A stretch of DNA of 64,000 nt from Methylocaldum marinum (GTDB lineage: Bacteria > Pseudomonadota > Gammaproteobacteria > Methylococcales > Methylococcaceae). The stretch lies in contig NZ_AP017928.1 of NCBI RefSeq assembly GCF_003584645.1, positions 212,981 through 276,980 on the forward strand, written 5' to 3'. Positions 1 to 8,477 of this stretch are shown here, in pieces. The position numbers were made by a program, and so were the translations under genes. The notes under the pieces are model-generated. The model was given only the letters and a program-made list of their open reading frames with translations, had not been told where the DNA came from and searched no databases. Position 1 is the stretch's first letter. Each line of letters begins with the position of its first letter.

Positions 1-2
1 TG

Positions 3-509
3 GACTGCGTATTGCGCGACCTGGGATTGAACTCCGACATCTCGGATGAAGAGCTCAGGCAGGTGTTGGCGATGACCCTCGCCGGGCTGATCGCGGCGGA
101 CGAGGACGTTCCGACCAAACCGGGGCAGTTCGGAACCAATACCGAGGTTCGCCACCTGGTCGGGGTGGGGCGGAAAAGCGGCGTCCTGGTGGTTGCGGAA
201 CACATGAAACCCGGCATGCGACTAGCTTTCTGCACGCGCAACGCGGAAGCGGCGAAGCGCGATCTGCTACGCATCGTGGACGAGATAAGGACCGAATGCG
301 GCACCGGCCGGCGCATCGACGGGGCACTCTACATCAGTTGTTCCGGTCGCGGCGGACCTCATTTCGGCGAGCCTCACGCGGAATTCCAAATGGTCAGCAA
401 TTCCCTCGGCGATGTGCCCTTGGTGGGCTTCTTCGCGGGCGGCGAAATCGCTCGCCATCATCTTTACGGCTATACCGGAGTACTGACGGTCTTCACCTCG
501 CCGGTTTGA
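3..509 (+). CDS. FIST domain protein, C-terminal part (cut by window edge)
   Basis: The reading frame is open from the window start, so the gene begins upstream and only about 168 C-terminal residues are seen. They match the FIST_C module of small-ligand sensor proteins: a stretch with SCSGRG near the middle, then GxxPLVGFFAGGEI and a terminal GYTGVLTVF, the usual end of this family. FIST proteins are thought to bind amino acids or similar small ligands and often work beside histidine kinases or methyl-accepting proteins. No partner gene is visible here. The identification rests on these motifs; the ligand is unknown. Confidence 0.8.
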   Translation, partial: DCVLRDLGLNSDISDEELRQVLAMTLAGLIAADEDVPTKPGQFGTNTEVRHLVGVGRKSGVLVVAEHMKPGMRLAFCTRNAEAAKRDLLRIVDEIRTECGTGRRIDGALYISCSGRGGPHFGEPHAEFQMVSNSLGDVPLVGFFAGGEIARHHLYGYTGVLTVFTSPV

Positions 510-532
510 CGAACGGGACCTATTCGGATGCG

Positions 533-700
533 TTAGCCCTTCGACTGGGCTCAGGACAGGCCCTTCGACTGGGCTCAGGACAGGCCCTTCGACTGGGCTC
601 AGGACAGGCCCTTCGACGGAGATCAGGACAGGCTCCGCGTAACCCACCGATTTGAGGCCGTTCGATGAGTTACCGCCTCGCGGCTTAAGCCGCGCTACAA
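533..700. repeat. Tandem 24-bp repeat (CCCTTCGACTGGGCTCAGGA family) with REP-like hairpins
   Basis: Three near-identical 24-bp units and a degenerate fourth follow each other from about 537 to 633. Each unit begins CCCTTCGACTGGGCTCAGGA and ends CAGG. They are followed by a short palindromic stretch around GTAACCCACC and CTCGCGGCTTAAGCCGCG. Two further units of the same family, one base shorter, occur at 3781-3830. This is a dispersed intergenic repeat; no coding role is likely. Confidence 0.8.
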
Positions 701-738
701 AGGAATTCCTTTTGGAGTGAGCGAGGCGTGAGGCTTGG

Positions 739-1023
739 CTACGCGGAGACGAATGTGGCTTTGAACAGCGCCAGCTTTTCCGGCGTATCCAAGCCTTTGG
801 CCAGGTCCCATTTGTGTTCGCGGAACAACGTTTTCACCTCCGCCGTGATCTCCCGTCCCCGCACATACCAGCGTTCCACGCCGTCGGGACTCAACACGGC
901 CGGGCCGTCCTCCCGGTGCACTTGCCCGAGCTCGTACGATAGCTTCGTACCGAGGAAGAGATAAATCCCTTTACGCGACCATTCATCCCTGTTTTCTTCA
1001 GTAATTTCAGTCCACTGCGCCAC
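739..1023 (-). CDS. Small protein with REDGPA...DG...WY...G repeat motif
   Basis: A 94-residue protein. I chose a GTG start at 1023 because a GGGGAA ribosome-binding site lies 5-7 bases upstream; longer readings into the upstream region have no such support. The centre reads HREDGPAVLSPDGVERWYVR, a version of the short antimorphic repeat H-R/N-EDGPA-x-DG-x-WY-x-G-x found singly or in tandem in many small bacterial and phage proteins of unknown role. It lies opposite to the Ter operon and is separated from it by about 430 bases. Function unknown. Confidence 0.6.
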   Translation of the reverse strand: MAQWTEITEENRDEWSRKGIYLFLGTKLSYELGQVHREDGPAVLSPDGVERWYVRGREITAEVKTLFREHKWDLAKGLDTPEKLALFKATFVSA

Positions 1024-1456
1024 AGTTATTCCCCTTATTCCACTTGGCATTCGAATGAACATTAATCCTAGGATGGGTAGAGCGAAGCGAAACCCATATT
1101 GAAAGTGATTTGGAATTATGCCGTTTGACGTAACATCGGGTCCGAAGAATAACACGGCTGGCAACGGGCATGGCGGCATCGCTCGGGAACATTGAGTATC
1201 CTGAAGAATGGACCGCCGCGGACAGGGCGAGCATGAGGGTTCCGATCAGGAAACGACGCGGGAAAATTCGCCGATGTTCGACTAAATTTAGCCTGGCCGA
1301 AAGGAAATCGCTCACTACGGTCTCGGCGGGAGTGATAAGGTTGGGACCGCCATGATTTCGGGTGTCAGCCTCCGATGCTGTCCTCGAATGTACATAAAGC
1401 GATCGGAACCGGGCGAGTCGTTCCGGTCGGTCGCAATCGGAGCGGAGAAAACAAAA
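1024..1456. other. Divergent intergenic region before the Ter operon
   Basis: About 430 bases lie between the leftward small gene and the rightward TerD-VWA gene. Open frames through it lack ribosome-binding sites and look like shadows. It probably holds the promoters of both flanking transcripts, but I could not identify convincing -35/-10 pairs. Confidence 0.4.
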
Positions 1457-2830
1457 ATGACAAACCGAATGATCCTCGAGCGCGGCGGCAACGTGTCCAT
1501 CGGCCAGGCCGCTTCGCGTCCCTCCCGTGTCTGTGTAAGCCTCGGCTGGTCCCCGTCTCAAGTCCCCGGCATGGAGATCGACGCCAGTGCCTTCCTCCTC
1601 AAGGCGGACGGCAAGGTCCGCGGCGATTCGGACATCGTGTTCTATAACAATGCGCGCAGCGAAGAGGGGGCCGTTGAAGTCGAGACGCCGGCCCGGGGCG
1701 ATGCGCAAGCATTCCGGCTCGATCTGGGGGCGATACCTTCGACCGTTGAGCGTATCGCCTTTTGTGTCACGATTCACGAAGGACAAGCTCGCGACCAGTC
1801 GTTCGGACGCCTGCAATCCGCCTGGGCCAGCCTGATCGACGTGTCCGGTGCGACCGAGATCGCGCGGTTCGAACTGCCCCTTGCCGGTGCCACGGAATCG
1901 GCGATGATCTTCTGCGAGGTCTACCGGCGCATGGACGAGTGGAAATTCCGCGCGGTCGGGCAGGGCTTCGAGGGCGGGCTGGGGCCGCTGGCCACGCATT
2001 TCGGTCTGAGCGTCGAGGATGATGGCGCCGCCGGTGCCGCGACTGCCTCGCGGCTATCGGAGCAGAGCCAGCGGCGCATCAGTCTCGAAAAAAGGCTCAT
2101 CGATCTCGAAAAAAAGGACCCACAACTCGTCAGCCTGGTGAAGAAGGTGGGCGTATCGCTAGCGAAGAAAGGGCTGGAGGATCATCAGGCCAAGGTGGCG
2201 TTATGCCTCGATATCTCCGCCTCGATGTCCGGGCTGTACCGAAGCGGCGCGATCGATACCCTGGTCCGGCGCGTCCTGGCCTTGGGACTCCGTTTCGACG
2301 ACGACGGCCGCATCGATGTTTTTCTGTTCGGCGAACACGCCCACGACTTCGGTTCGGTCGGAGCCGACAACTACACGACGTTCGTACCCGATATGCAGCG
2401 CCGCTATAGGCTAGAGGGCGGCACCTGCTACGGCAAGGTCATGCAGATGATCCGGGGCCATTATCGGGCCGATTCGTCCTTCGGGCGTGTCCCGGTGTAC
2501 GTCATGTTCGTGACCGACGGCGACACCCAGGACCGACCCATCGCCGAGGAGCAGATCCGGGAAGCTTCCCGAGAAGGGCTATTCTGGCAATTTATGGCGA
2601 TAGGCCCACGCAAGGACAAGGCCAAGGGCTTTTTCAGCCGGTTGCTCGCGTCCGACTTCACATTTCTGGCTCATCTCGACAACTTGCAGGGCCGGCACAT
2701 CGACAATGCCAATTTCTTCCAAGTCGAAAATCCCGCCGAGCCCAGCGACGAGGAAATGTACGAGCTGCTGATGGGCGAGTATCCACACTGGCTGAAAGCG
2801 GCACGCGACAAGGGGGTGCTGGCGGGCTAG
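1457..2830 (+). CDS. TerD domain-VWA domain fusion (TerF-like)
   Basis: A 457-residue cytosolic protein. The ATG at 1457 is preceded by GGAG and starts the TerD domain exactly where that family begins (MILERGGNVSI...RVCVSLGWSP). Residues about 1-190 are TerD-like, a calcium-binding beta sandwich. A short charged helix follows, and a von Willebrand factor A domain starts near residue 250 with the MIDAS motif DISAS and a later TDGDTQD. TerD-VWA fusions (TerF type) occur in tellurite/stress-response and TerY-P loci. It heads the group of plus-strand genes that continues to 7784 and probably presents a metal-dependent protein-binding surface. The exact role is not known. Confidence 0.85.
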   Translation: MTNRMILERGGNVSIGQAASRPSRVCVSLGWSPSQVPGMEIDASAFLLKADGKVRGDSDIVFYNNARSEEGAVEVETPARGDAQAFRLDLGAIPSTVERIAFCVTIHEGQARDQSFGRLQSAWASLIDVSGATEIARFELPLAGATESAMIFCEVYRRMDEWKFRAVGQGFEGGLGPLATHFGLSVEDDGAAGAATASRLSEQSQRRISLEKRLIDLEKKDPQLVSLVKKVGVSLAKKGLEDHQAKVALCLDISASMSGLYRSGAIDTLVRRVLALGLRFDDDGRIDVFLFGEHAHDFGSVGADNYTTFVPDMQRRYRLEGGTCYGKVMQMIRGHYRADSSFGRVPVYVMFVTDGDTQDRPIAEEQIREASREGLFWQFMAIGPRKDKAKGFFSRLLASDFTFLAHLDNLQGRHIDNANFFQVENPAEPSDEEMYELLMGEYPHWLKAARDKGVLAG

Positions 2831-2946
2831 CCGAGTACCGGCCACACGGGCGTCGGCCGCGGGCCTCGCTTCGTGGCTCACACAATTATTCGAATCACTG
2901 ACTGCGAGCGGAGTTCCGCTCATGGCCATCAACAAGGGGGACCACG

Positions 2947-3582
2947 ATGCGCCGCTTACCCGTTTACCTGCTGATCGATACCTCCGGTTCGATGCGCGGC
3001 GAACCGATTCAGGCCGTCAACAACGGCCTGAGGGTCTTGGTCAATGCGCTGCGGCAGGATCCGTACGCGCTGGAGTCGGTTCATCTCGGCATCATTACCT
3101 TCGATCTGACGGCACGGGAACTTTTCCCGCTCACTCACCTGGAGCAGGTACAAGTCCCCGAGATCGAAGTGCCGCAATCGGGCGCCACGTTCCTGGGTGC
3201 GGCCCTGGAGCTTCTCCTGGCCTGCATGGAGCGTGACCTGGTGCGCGGCGCCGAGGACCGCAAGGGCGACTGGCGCCCCCTGGTGTTCCTCATGACCGAC
3301 GGCACTCCCTCCGACATTCAAGCCTACGAGAACGCCGTCGCCGCCATGAAGACGAAGCCGTTCGGCAACATCGTGGCCTGCGCGGCGGGTCCCAAAGCCA
3401 GGCAAGACTATCTCAAGAAACTGACCGATCAAGTGGTGAGCCTGGACACGCTCGATGGGGTGTCCTTCACGCAGTTCTTCAAATGGGTTTCGGCGAGCGT
3501 CGCAATGGGCAGCTGCAGCGCGGGAGCGGCCGGCGAGAGGACACTTCCGCCGCCCCCGGCCGAAGTGCGGCTCGTGCTCTGA
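2947..3582 (+). CDS. terY: TerY-like VWA domain protein 1
   Basis: A 211-residue protein that is essentially one von Willebrand factor A domain. It opens MRRLPVYLLIDTSGSM, which carries a complete MIDAS DxSxS motif at the N-terminus, and has FLMTDGTPSD downstream, as in the TerY family. The last 25 residues are proline- and glycine-rich and unlikely to be structured. In TerY-P triads a VWA protein, a PP2C phosphatase and a kinase are encoded together and are thought to form a phosphorylation-controlled complex. It lacks the C-terminal zinc ribbon of its paralogue at 3974, so the two copies may be specialised. Confidence 0.88.
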   Translation: MRRLPVYLLIDTSGSMRGEPIQAVNNGLRVLVNALRQDPYALESVHLGIITFDLTARELFPLTHLEQVQVPEIEVPQSGATFLGAALELLLACMERDLVRGAEDRKGDWRPLVFLMTDGTPSDIQAYENAVAAMKTKPFGNIVACAAGPKARQDYLKKLTDQVVSLDTLDGVSFTQFFKWVSASVAMGSCSAGAAGERTLPPPPAEVRLVL

Positions 3583-3656
3583 TTCCATTAGGCATTCGAG
3601 CAAACATTAGAGCGTTTTTCATGTCGGTGTACGGATTCGTGTCGGGAAGGAAGACT

Positions 3657-3726
3657 GTAGGTCGGCAATCCCTTGCCGACAAAGCCCTTTGCCGAGCCGG
3701 TAAGTCGGCAAGGGATTGCCGACCTA
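3657..3726. repeat. Perfect 24-bp inverted repeat (stem-loop) between the terY genes
   Basis: Two perfect 24-base arms, beginning GTAGGTCGGCAATCCC and ending GGGATTGCCGACCTAC, enclose a loop of about 22 bases. As RNA this would be a very stable hairpin. There is no following T-run on the plus strand, so a standard rho-independent terminator is not supported. A REP/MITE-type intergenic element is more likely. It may partly uncouple the downstream terY gene. Confidence 0.85.
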
Positions 3727-3776
3727 CATATCGGGATCCCTTACACCGAATCGAAAAATGCTCTAGTTGTAGGGTG

Positions 3777-3895
3777 CGTTAGCCCTTCGACTGGCTCAGG
3801 ACAGGCCCTTCGACTGGCTCAGGACAGGCTCCGCGTAACCCACCGATTCGACGTCGCTCGGCGGGTTACGGCCTCCGGCGTAACCCACCCTACAA
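3777..3895. repeat. Two further CCCTTCGACTGGCTCAGGAC units plus GTAACCC/GGGTTAC hairpin
   Basis: Two tandem 23-base units of the family seen at 533-633 are followed by GTAACCCACCG and its inverted copy CGGCGGGTTAC, and then by another GTAACCCACC. The same order (repeat units, then CGTAACCCACCGATT) occurs at 640-655, so repeat and hairpin travel together as one dispersed element. Confidence 0.75.
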
Positions 3896-3973
3896 AATGG
3901 ATGCCTCATTGAAGGCGATTTTGAATGAGACGACGCGCAGGCTGCACGGCAGGAACGAACTTGGAGATCGAAC

Positions 3974-5020
3974 ATGCGAAGGTTGCCGGTATTTTTCGTG
4001 CTGGACGTATCGGAGTCCATGATTGGAGACAATCTGAAGAACATGGAGGAGGGAATGCAGCGGATCATGCAGACGCTGCGCACCGACCCGTACGCCCTGG
4101 AAACCGTGCACATGTCCGTCATCGCTTTTGCCGGCATGGCGCGTACCCTGGTGCCGCTGCTCGAAGTGGCGTCTTTTTACCCTCCGCGGCTGCCGGTCGG
4201 CAGCGGCACGGCGCTGGGCGCAGCACTGCGCCACCTGATGCAGGAACTCGACCGGCAGGTCATAACCAGCACTCCGGATCGGAAAGGCGACTGGAAACCC
4301 ATCATCTACCTGCTGACCGACGGCAAGCCGACTGACCAGGTCGACGAGGCGATTCGGACCTGGCACGACCGCTATGCCCGGCGCGCCCAACTCGTTGCCA
4401 TCGCCATCGGCCGTTACGCCGACCTATCGGTGCTGAAACGGCTGACCGATTCCGTGCTGGTGTTCGAACAAAGCAATAGCGGGGACTTCGCCAAGTTCAT
4501 CCAGTGGATGAGCGCCTCGGTACTGTCGCAGAGCCGGGCGGTCGGGCAGGAAGGCGGAATCACGCTTGCCAAGACCGACAATGCGCTGTTGACGCTGGTC
4601 AAGGACATCACCTCGTCCGACGGCGTGCCGGACCAGGATTGTGTCGTGCTGGTGGGCCGCTGCCGGCGCACCCGCCACCCCTACCTGATGAAATACGAGC
4701 GCGTGAGCCCGAACTTCGAGATCGAAGGGATCACGCTTTCGACCCCGCACTTCGCGGTGGCCGGCTGTTATCCGATATCCGAGGACTATTTCGAATGGTC
4801 GGCGCCCGAACCCGAAGGGCTGGTCGTCAGCACGGAGGTGCTTTTGGGGGTCCCCGGCTGTCCGAACTGTGGCGCTACCTCGGCGTTCGGCCGCTGTCAT
4901 TGCGGCGGCCTCTTTTGCCTGAGCGGCGACGGCGAGGTGGTTTGTCCCTGGTGCGGCCAGAGCGTGCTGTTTTTGCCGGGCGGCGGCGAGGACTTCGACG
5001 TGCAGCGGGGCAGGGGATAA
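3974..5020 (+). CDS. TerY-like VWA protein 2 with C-terminal zinc ribbon
   Basis: A 348-residue protein. Residues 1 to about 200 are a VWA domain beginning MRRLPVFFVLDVSESM (MIDAS DxSxS) with YLLTDGKPTD further on. The C-terminal 130 residues match the TerY-C module: a beta-rich segment, then CPNCG, then CHCGG, then CPWCG, giving the paired cysteines of a zinc ribbon. The gene is separated by only four bases from the PP2C gene, so the two are surely co-transcribed. In TerY-P systems the zinc ribbon is thought to hold the phosphatase and kinase partners. The VWA domain is clearly homologous to the protein encoded at 2947. Confidence 0.88.
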   Translation: MRRLPVFFVLDVSESMIGDNLKNMEEGMQRIMQTLRTDPYALETVHMSVIAFAGMARTLVPLLEVASFYPPRLPVGSGTALGAALRHLMQELDRQVITSTPDRKGDWKPIIYLLTDGKPTDQVDEAIRTWHDRYARRAQLVAIAIGRYADLSVLKRLTDSVLVFEQSNSGDFAKFIQWMSASVLSQSRAVGQEGGITLAKTDNALLTLVKDITSSDGVPDQDCVVLVGRCRRTRHPYLMKYERVSPNFEIEGITLSTPHFAVAGCYPISEDYFEWSAPEPEGLVVSTEVLLGVPGCPNCGATSAFGRCHCGGLFCLSGDGEVVCPWCGQSVLFLPGGGEDFDVQRGRG

Positions 5021-5024
5021 CGGC

Positions 5025-6266
5025 ATGAAATCGACGCGACATGATCCGGCCGGGGAACAGCCGCCATCCCCTGCGGCGAATGCCAAGGTCCGTTTTGTCA
5101 TCGACCGCAACGCGAGGGCCGGACAGCCCTACCAGGGACGGTTGACCGGAGAAGATTCCTCGGGCCGTGCGGTGGCGATACTGGAAGCCGATTTTCCTCA
5201 GGATATCGGACTCGCCTACGACCCCGCCACGGCCACCATCGCGGGCACCCCCACTCTGGCCGGGGAACACGCCGTGCGGGTGCGTTATCGTTTCGGTACA
5301 GCGGATGCGGAAGGCGGAATCCTGGAAGGCCGCTGCACGCTCATCGTCAATCCCGACCCGAAGACACTGTGGAAGAACGTCCCGTCCGACAAAAGCGATC
5401 CGTACTGGAAGGAAGACGCTATCAGCCGCTTGGTGCCCGGCAGCGGCGGGCGGCGCTTGATCGCGGCGAGCAAGCGAGGCCGCTCGCACGCGCACACGGG
5501 AGGTTTCCGCGAAGACGATTTTTTCATCGGCGGCAATACGGACGGCTGGCACGTCCTGGCGGTCGCGGACGGTGCGGGGAGCGCAGCCTATTCACGGTAC
5601 GGCTCCAAGCTTGCGACCGAACGGGCAGGCGACCATGTGCTCGCCGCCTTGAGCGGCGCCGAAGGGCGGCGCCTGGCGGAGGCGATCGAACAATGGCAGG
5701 GGGATGACGCCGGCAGAAAGCCGGTATTCGATCAGGCGTACGACCTGCTGGGCGGGGCGGCGCTGGCGGCGGTCACAGCCATCGAAGACGAAGCGGCCCG
5801 CAAGAGCGCCACCGCACGCGACTTCGCCACCACCTCGATCGTGGCGGCGCACCGTCATGTCCCGGCGGGCCATTTCGTCGCAAGCTTCTGGATCGGGGAC
5901 GGCGGCGCGGGGCTCTATCGTCGCCGCGAGCAAATCGTACTGCTGGGACGGCCGGACGGCGGGGAATTCGCCGGGCAAACCCGATTCCTGGATCGCGCGC
6001 TCGTGACCGATGCCGATCAACGGTCCCGGCGCCTGCGGATCGAGCTGGTACCGGAGATGACCGCTCTCATGCTCATGACCGACGGGGTATCGGACCCGTG
6101 CTTCGAAACGGAGAGCGGGCTGGCCGGCCTGCAGCGGTGGGACGGTTTGTGGGATCAACTGGCTCCGGTTCTGAGCAGCGACCGGCCGGACCGGGCGCTG
6201 CTCGAATGGCTCGACTTCTGGAGCCACGGCAATCACGACGACAGGACCATCGCGATCCTGTCGTAA
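5025..6266 (+). CDS. PP2C-family protein phosphatase with Ig-like N-terminal domain (TerY-P)
   Basis: A 413-residue protein. Residues about 20-115 resemble a putative Ig (He_PIG) domain: GLAYDPATATIAGTPTLAGE is the typical core, and this is uncommon on a PP2C. From about 145 onwards there is a PP2C catalytic domain with the metal-binding signatures VADGAGSA, WIGDGGAG, MTDGVSD and NHDDRTIAIL all in place, so activity is expected. It should remove phosphate from the partner kinase or from the VWA proteins. It follows the terY-like gene by four bases and precedes the kinase by 18. Confidence 0.9.
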   Translation: MKSTRHDPAGEQPPSPAANAKVRFVIDRNARAGQPYQGRLTGEDSSGRAVAILEADFPQDIGLAYDPATATIAGTPTLAGEHAVRVRYRFGTADAEGGILEGRCTLIVNPDPKTLWKNVPSDKSDPYWKEDAISRLVPGSGGRRLIAASKRGRSHAHTGGFREDDFFIGGNTDGWHVLAVADGAGSAAYSRYGSKLATERAGDHVLAALSGAEGRRLAEAIEQWQGDDAGRKPVFDQAYDLLGGAALAAVTAIEDEAARKSATARDFATTSIVAAHRHVPAGHFVASFWIGDGGAGLYRRREQIVLLGRPDGGEFAGQTRFLDRALVTDADQRSRRLRIELVPEMTALMLMTDGVSDPCFETESGLAGLQRWDGLWDQLAPVLSSDRPDRALLEWLDFWSHGNHDDRTIAILS

Positions 6267-6284
6267 GCACGAAGGGGGGAGGCG

Positions 6285-7784
6285 ATGGCATCCGTGATAA
6301 AAACCAGGACACTCGATGGTCGGCCCGTCGAATTTATCGATGAGATCATCGGCCAGGGCGCCATGAAGGACGTCTATTTCAGTCCCGACAAAACCTATGT
6401 CGTGGCGTTCTACCGCGACAGACCGAGCCCGCAGAGCCGAGATCGGCTGGAAGCCATCACCGGTGCGTTTCGCGAGCGGATCTTCCGGCAAGAGGGCGGC
6501 GAATACTGGAAGAATCTGTTCTGCTGGCCGACCGGGCTGGTGGAGTTGCACGGGCGTATCGGGATCACGGTACCCAGCTACCAGCCGCACTTTTTCTTCC
6601 GGTGGGGTTCGAAGCACGGCGACTTCCTGGACATCCGGGGCAAGGAAAAGGAAGGCAAGTGGTTCGCCTCGGCTTCCAACCAAAGCCGCTTCCTCGACCC
6701 GCGGGAGCGGGGCGACCGGCTCGGCTACCTGCGCATCGGCGTGCTCATGTCGCGTGCGGTCCGCCGGCTGCACGCCGCGGGACTTGCGCACTCCGACCTC
6801 TCCTATAAGAACGTCTTGATCGATCCGGTCGGCGGCAATGCCTGCATCATCGATATCGATGGACTGGTTGTACCGGACAAGTACCCGCCCGACGTGGTCG
6901 GCACGCCGGATTTCATCGCCCCCGAGGTAGTGACGACCTCGCACTTGCCCAAGGAAGACCCTGCCCGAAAATGGCCGAACATCGCGACCGACCGCCATGC
7001 GCTGGCCGTGCTGCTCTACATGTATCTGCTATATCGCCATCCCTTGCGCGGCGACAAGGTACACGATCCCGACCCGCAGCTCGACGAGACCCTATCGATG
7101 GGGGAGAGGGCATTATTCGTGGAACATCCCCATGACCGCAGCAACCGCATCAAACCCGAAAACGCGCGGCCGAGCGAGATGCCGTGGAAGGATACGGACC
7201 GGATTCCCTACACGGTGACGGGCCCATACCTGGCGCCGCTTTTCAGCCGCGCTTTCATCGACGGCCTGCACCAGCCGTCGCTGCGCCCCACGGCCGACGA
7301 ATGGGAACAGGCGCTGGTCAAGACGACGGACCTCATCCAGCCCTGCCGGAATCCGGACTGCGCGCAGAAATGGTACGTGTTCGACAACACCACACGACCC
7401 CGGTGTCCCTTCTGCGGCACGCCTTACCGAGGGCTGCTGCCGGTACTCAACCTCTATTCGTCACGGCAGGAGGGCCACTTCAAGCCGGACAACCACCGGC
7501 TGATGGTCTATCCGAACCAGTCGCTCTTTCCGTGGCACGTCGACCGATCCATCTCTCCGAACGAGCGGTTCTCGGACGAGCAGAAACGCCGGGTGGGTTA
7601 TTTCGTACTCCGGGATGATGCCTGGTTTCTCGTGAACGAGCGCATGCCCGGGATGCTGGATGTGGGCACAAAAACCGAAATTCCCATAGGCGAAAAGATC
7701 CGTCTTCAGGACGGGCAACAATTGCTGCTGTCGCGGGAGGAGGGGGGACGGCTTGTGGTTGTGCAGATGGTTGACGCCCGGTAA
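6285..7784 (+). CDS. TerY-P protein kinase with C-terminal zinc ribbon
   Basis: A 499-residue cytosolic Ser/Thr-type kinase of the TerY-P triad. Seen are a glycine loop (GQGAMKDV), the catalytic loop HSDLSYKN with H169 and D171, the DFG equivalent DIDGL, and an activation segment ending GTPDFIAPE. The usual VAIK lysine is not obvious (VVAFYRD stands near its place), so the ATP pocket may be atypical. Around residue 350 a zinc ribbon appears (CRNPDC...CPFCGTPY). The last 110 residues form a beta-rich module that may be FHA-like. The gene starts 18 bases after the phosphatase gene and probably closes the operon. Confidence 0.87.
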   Translation: MASVIKTRTLDGRPVEFIDEIIGQGAMKDVYFSPDKTYVVAFYRDRPSPQSRDRLEAITGAFRERIFRQEGGEYWKNLFCWPTGLVELHGRIGITVPSYQPHFFFRWGSKHGDFLDIRGKEKEGKWFASASNQSRFLDPRERGDRLGYLRIGVLMSRAVRRLHAAGLAHSDLSYKNVLIDPVGGNACIIDIDGLVVPDKYPPDVVGTPDFIAPEVVTTSHLPKEDPARKWPNIATDRHALAVLLYMYLLYRHPLRGDKVHDPDPQLDETLSMGERALFVEHPHDRSNRIKPENARPSEMPWKDTDRIPYTVTGPYLAPLFSRAFIDGLHQPSLRPTADEWEQALVKTTDLIQPCRNPDCAQKWYVFDNTTRPRCPFCGTPYRGLLPVLNLYSSRQEGHFKPDNHRLMVYPNQSLFPWHVDRSISPNERFSDEQKRRVGYFVLRDDAWFLVNERMPGMLDVGTKTEIPIGEKIRLQDGQQLLLSREEGGRLVVVQMVDAR

Positions 7785-8131
7785 TGCGACCGAAGAGGGC
7801 TTAACCGTTGTTCGAGGAGCGATCCCGAGTTGCGGGGTTTGCCCGCTGCTGGTCGGAGATCGATCGACGTGCCGGGATTAACCGGACACGGGTTCGCGTG
7901 GTTTGCGCGGACTTATTTGAGAACTTGGAGGTATCAATAGTGCTGTGGAACGGGCCAGAGGGCCAGGATATGCAAATTGGTATATCGTCTAAAATTGGGA
8001 AGATATATGGACGAAGATGGCTTGTTTTATAAAAGCTAGTATTTGGGCACGGGCTCGGTGGTAGGAGTGTAGTGGTAGATATATAGAAACTGTGTAATCA
8101 ATTCTTATGCATAAATCAAAGAGAGGTTACA
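7785..8131. other. Intergenic boundary between Ter operon and cassette array
   Basis: About 350 bases without a convincing gene. GC content drops sharply near 7930-8120, marking entry into the AT-richer cassette array. No integron integrase gene and no clear attI site are visible here. Confidence 0.4.
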
Positions 8132-8477
8132 TTGAAATTCAAAGGCACTCGTGAAGATTTAATTGGGAAAATTCGGTCTCTTGGCTACTCTTTCGAAGAG
8201 CGTGATATAGAAAATGCTCTCCAAATCAAGACAACGGATGGGGCAATTCTAAATTGGTATTCAAGCACCGGAACGGTTAGTTACCAAGGTGATCCGACTG
8301 CATCTACTCGACTTAAAGCTTGTTTGGAACCAATACTTGGTGTTTCCGCTTCACCAGCATTTACCACCGTTTCTATGAATTCAGATGTCGCACCCGCAAA
8401 GGTTGAAGCGAAAGGTAAAGTCTTTGTAGTCCATGGTCACGACCAAACATCTCGCGAGCAGCTCGAGCTTATTCTTA
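8132..8477 (+). pseudogene. TIR-like nucleotide-binding protein, truncated by an IS
   Basis: A TTG start at 8132 with GAGAGG seven bases upstream opens a frame of 115 native residues. The N-terminal part (KFKGTREDLIGKI...NWYSSTGTVSYQGDP) and the later KVFVVHGHDQTSREQLELIL match predicted nucleotide-binding proteins with a TIR-like domain (the CAP12/PF10137 type), which are found in defence contexts. The remainder of the TIR-like domain is missing: at 8478 the sequence becomes the terminal repeat of an IS5-family element, which supplies ten foreign codons before a stop at 8506. It was probably an integron cassette gene. It is very unlikely to be functional now. Confidence 0.75.

Noticed and set aside
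1007-1999. 330-residue frame on the minus strand
   Set aside because: It lies opposite to the TerD-VWA gene and its composition is that of a shadow (rich in Arg, Pro, Gly); no ribosome-binding site.
5592-6998. 468-residue minus-strand frame
   Set aside because: It is antisense to the PP2C and kinase genes, both of which have complete domain motifs in their own frames.
7808-8032. 74-residue frame after the kinase gene
   Set aside because: Composition changes midway across the GC drop, no ribosome-binding site, and no family resemblance.
7785-8131. Integron integrase or attI site at the left end of the array
   Set aside because: No tyrosine-recombinase motifs are present in any frame here; the array is called integrase-less within this window only.
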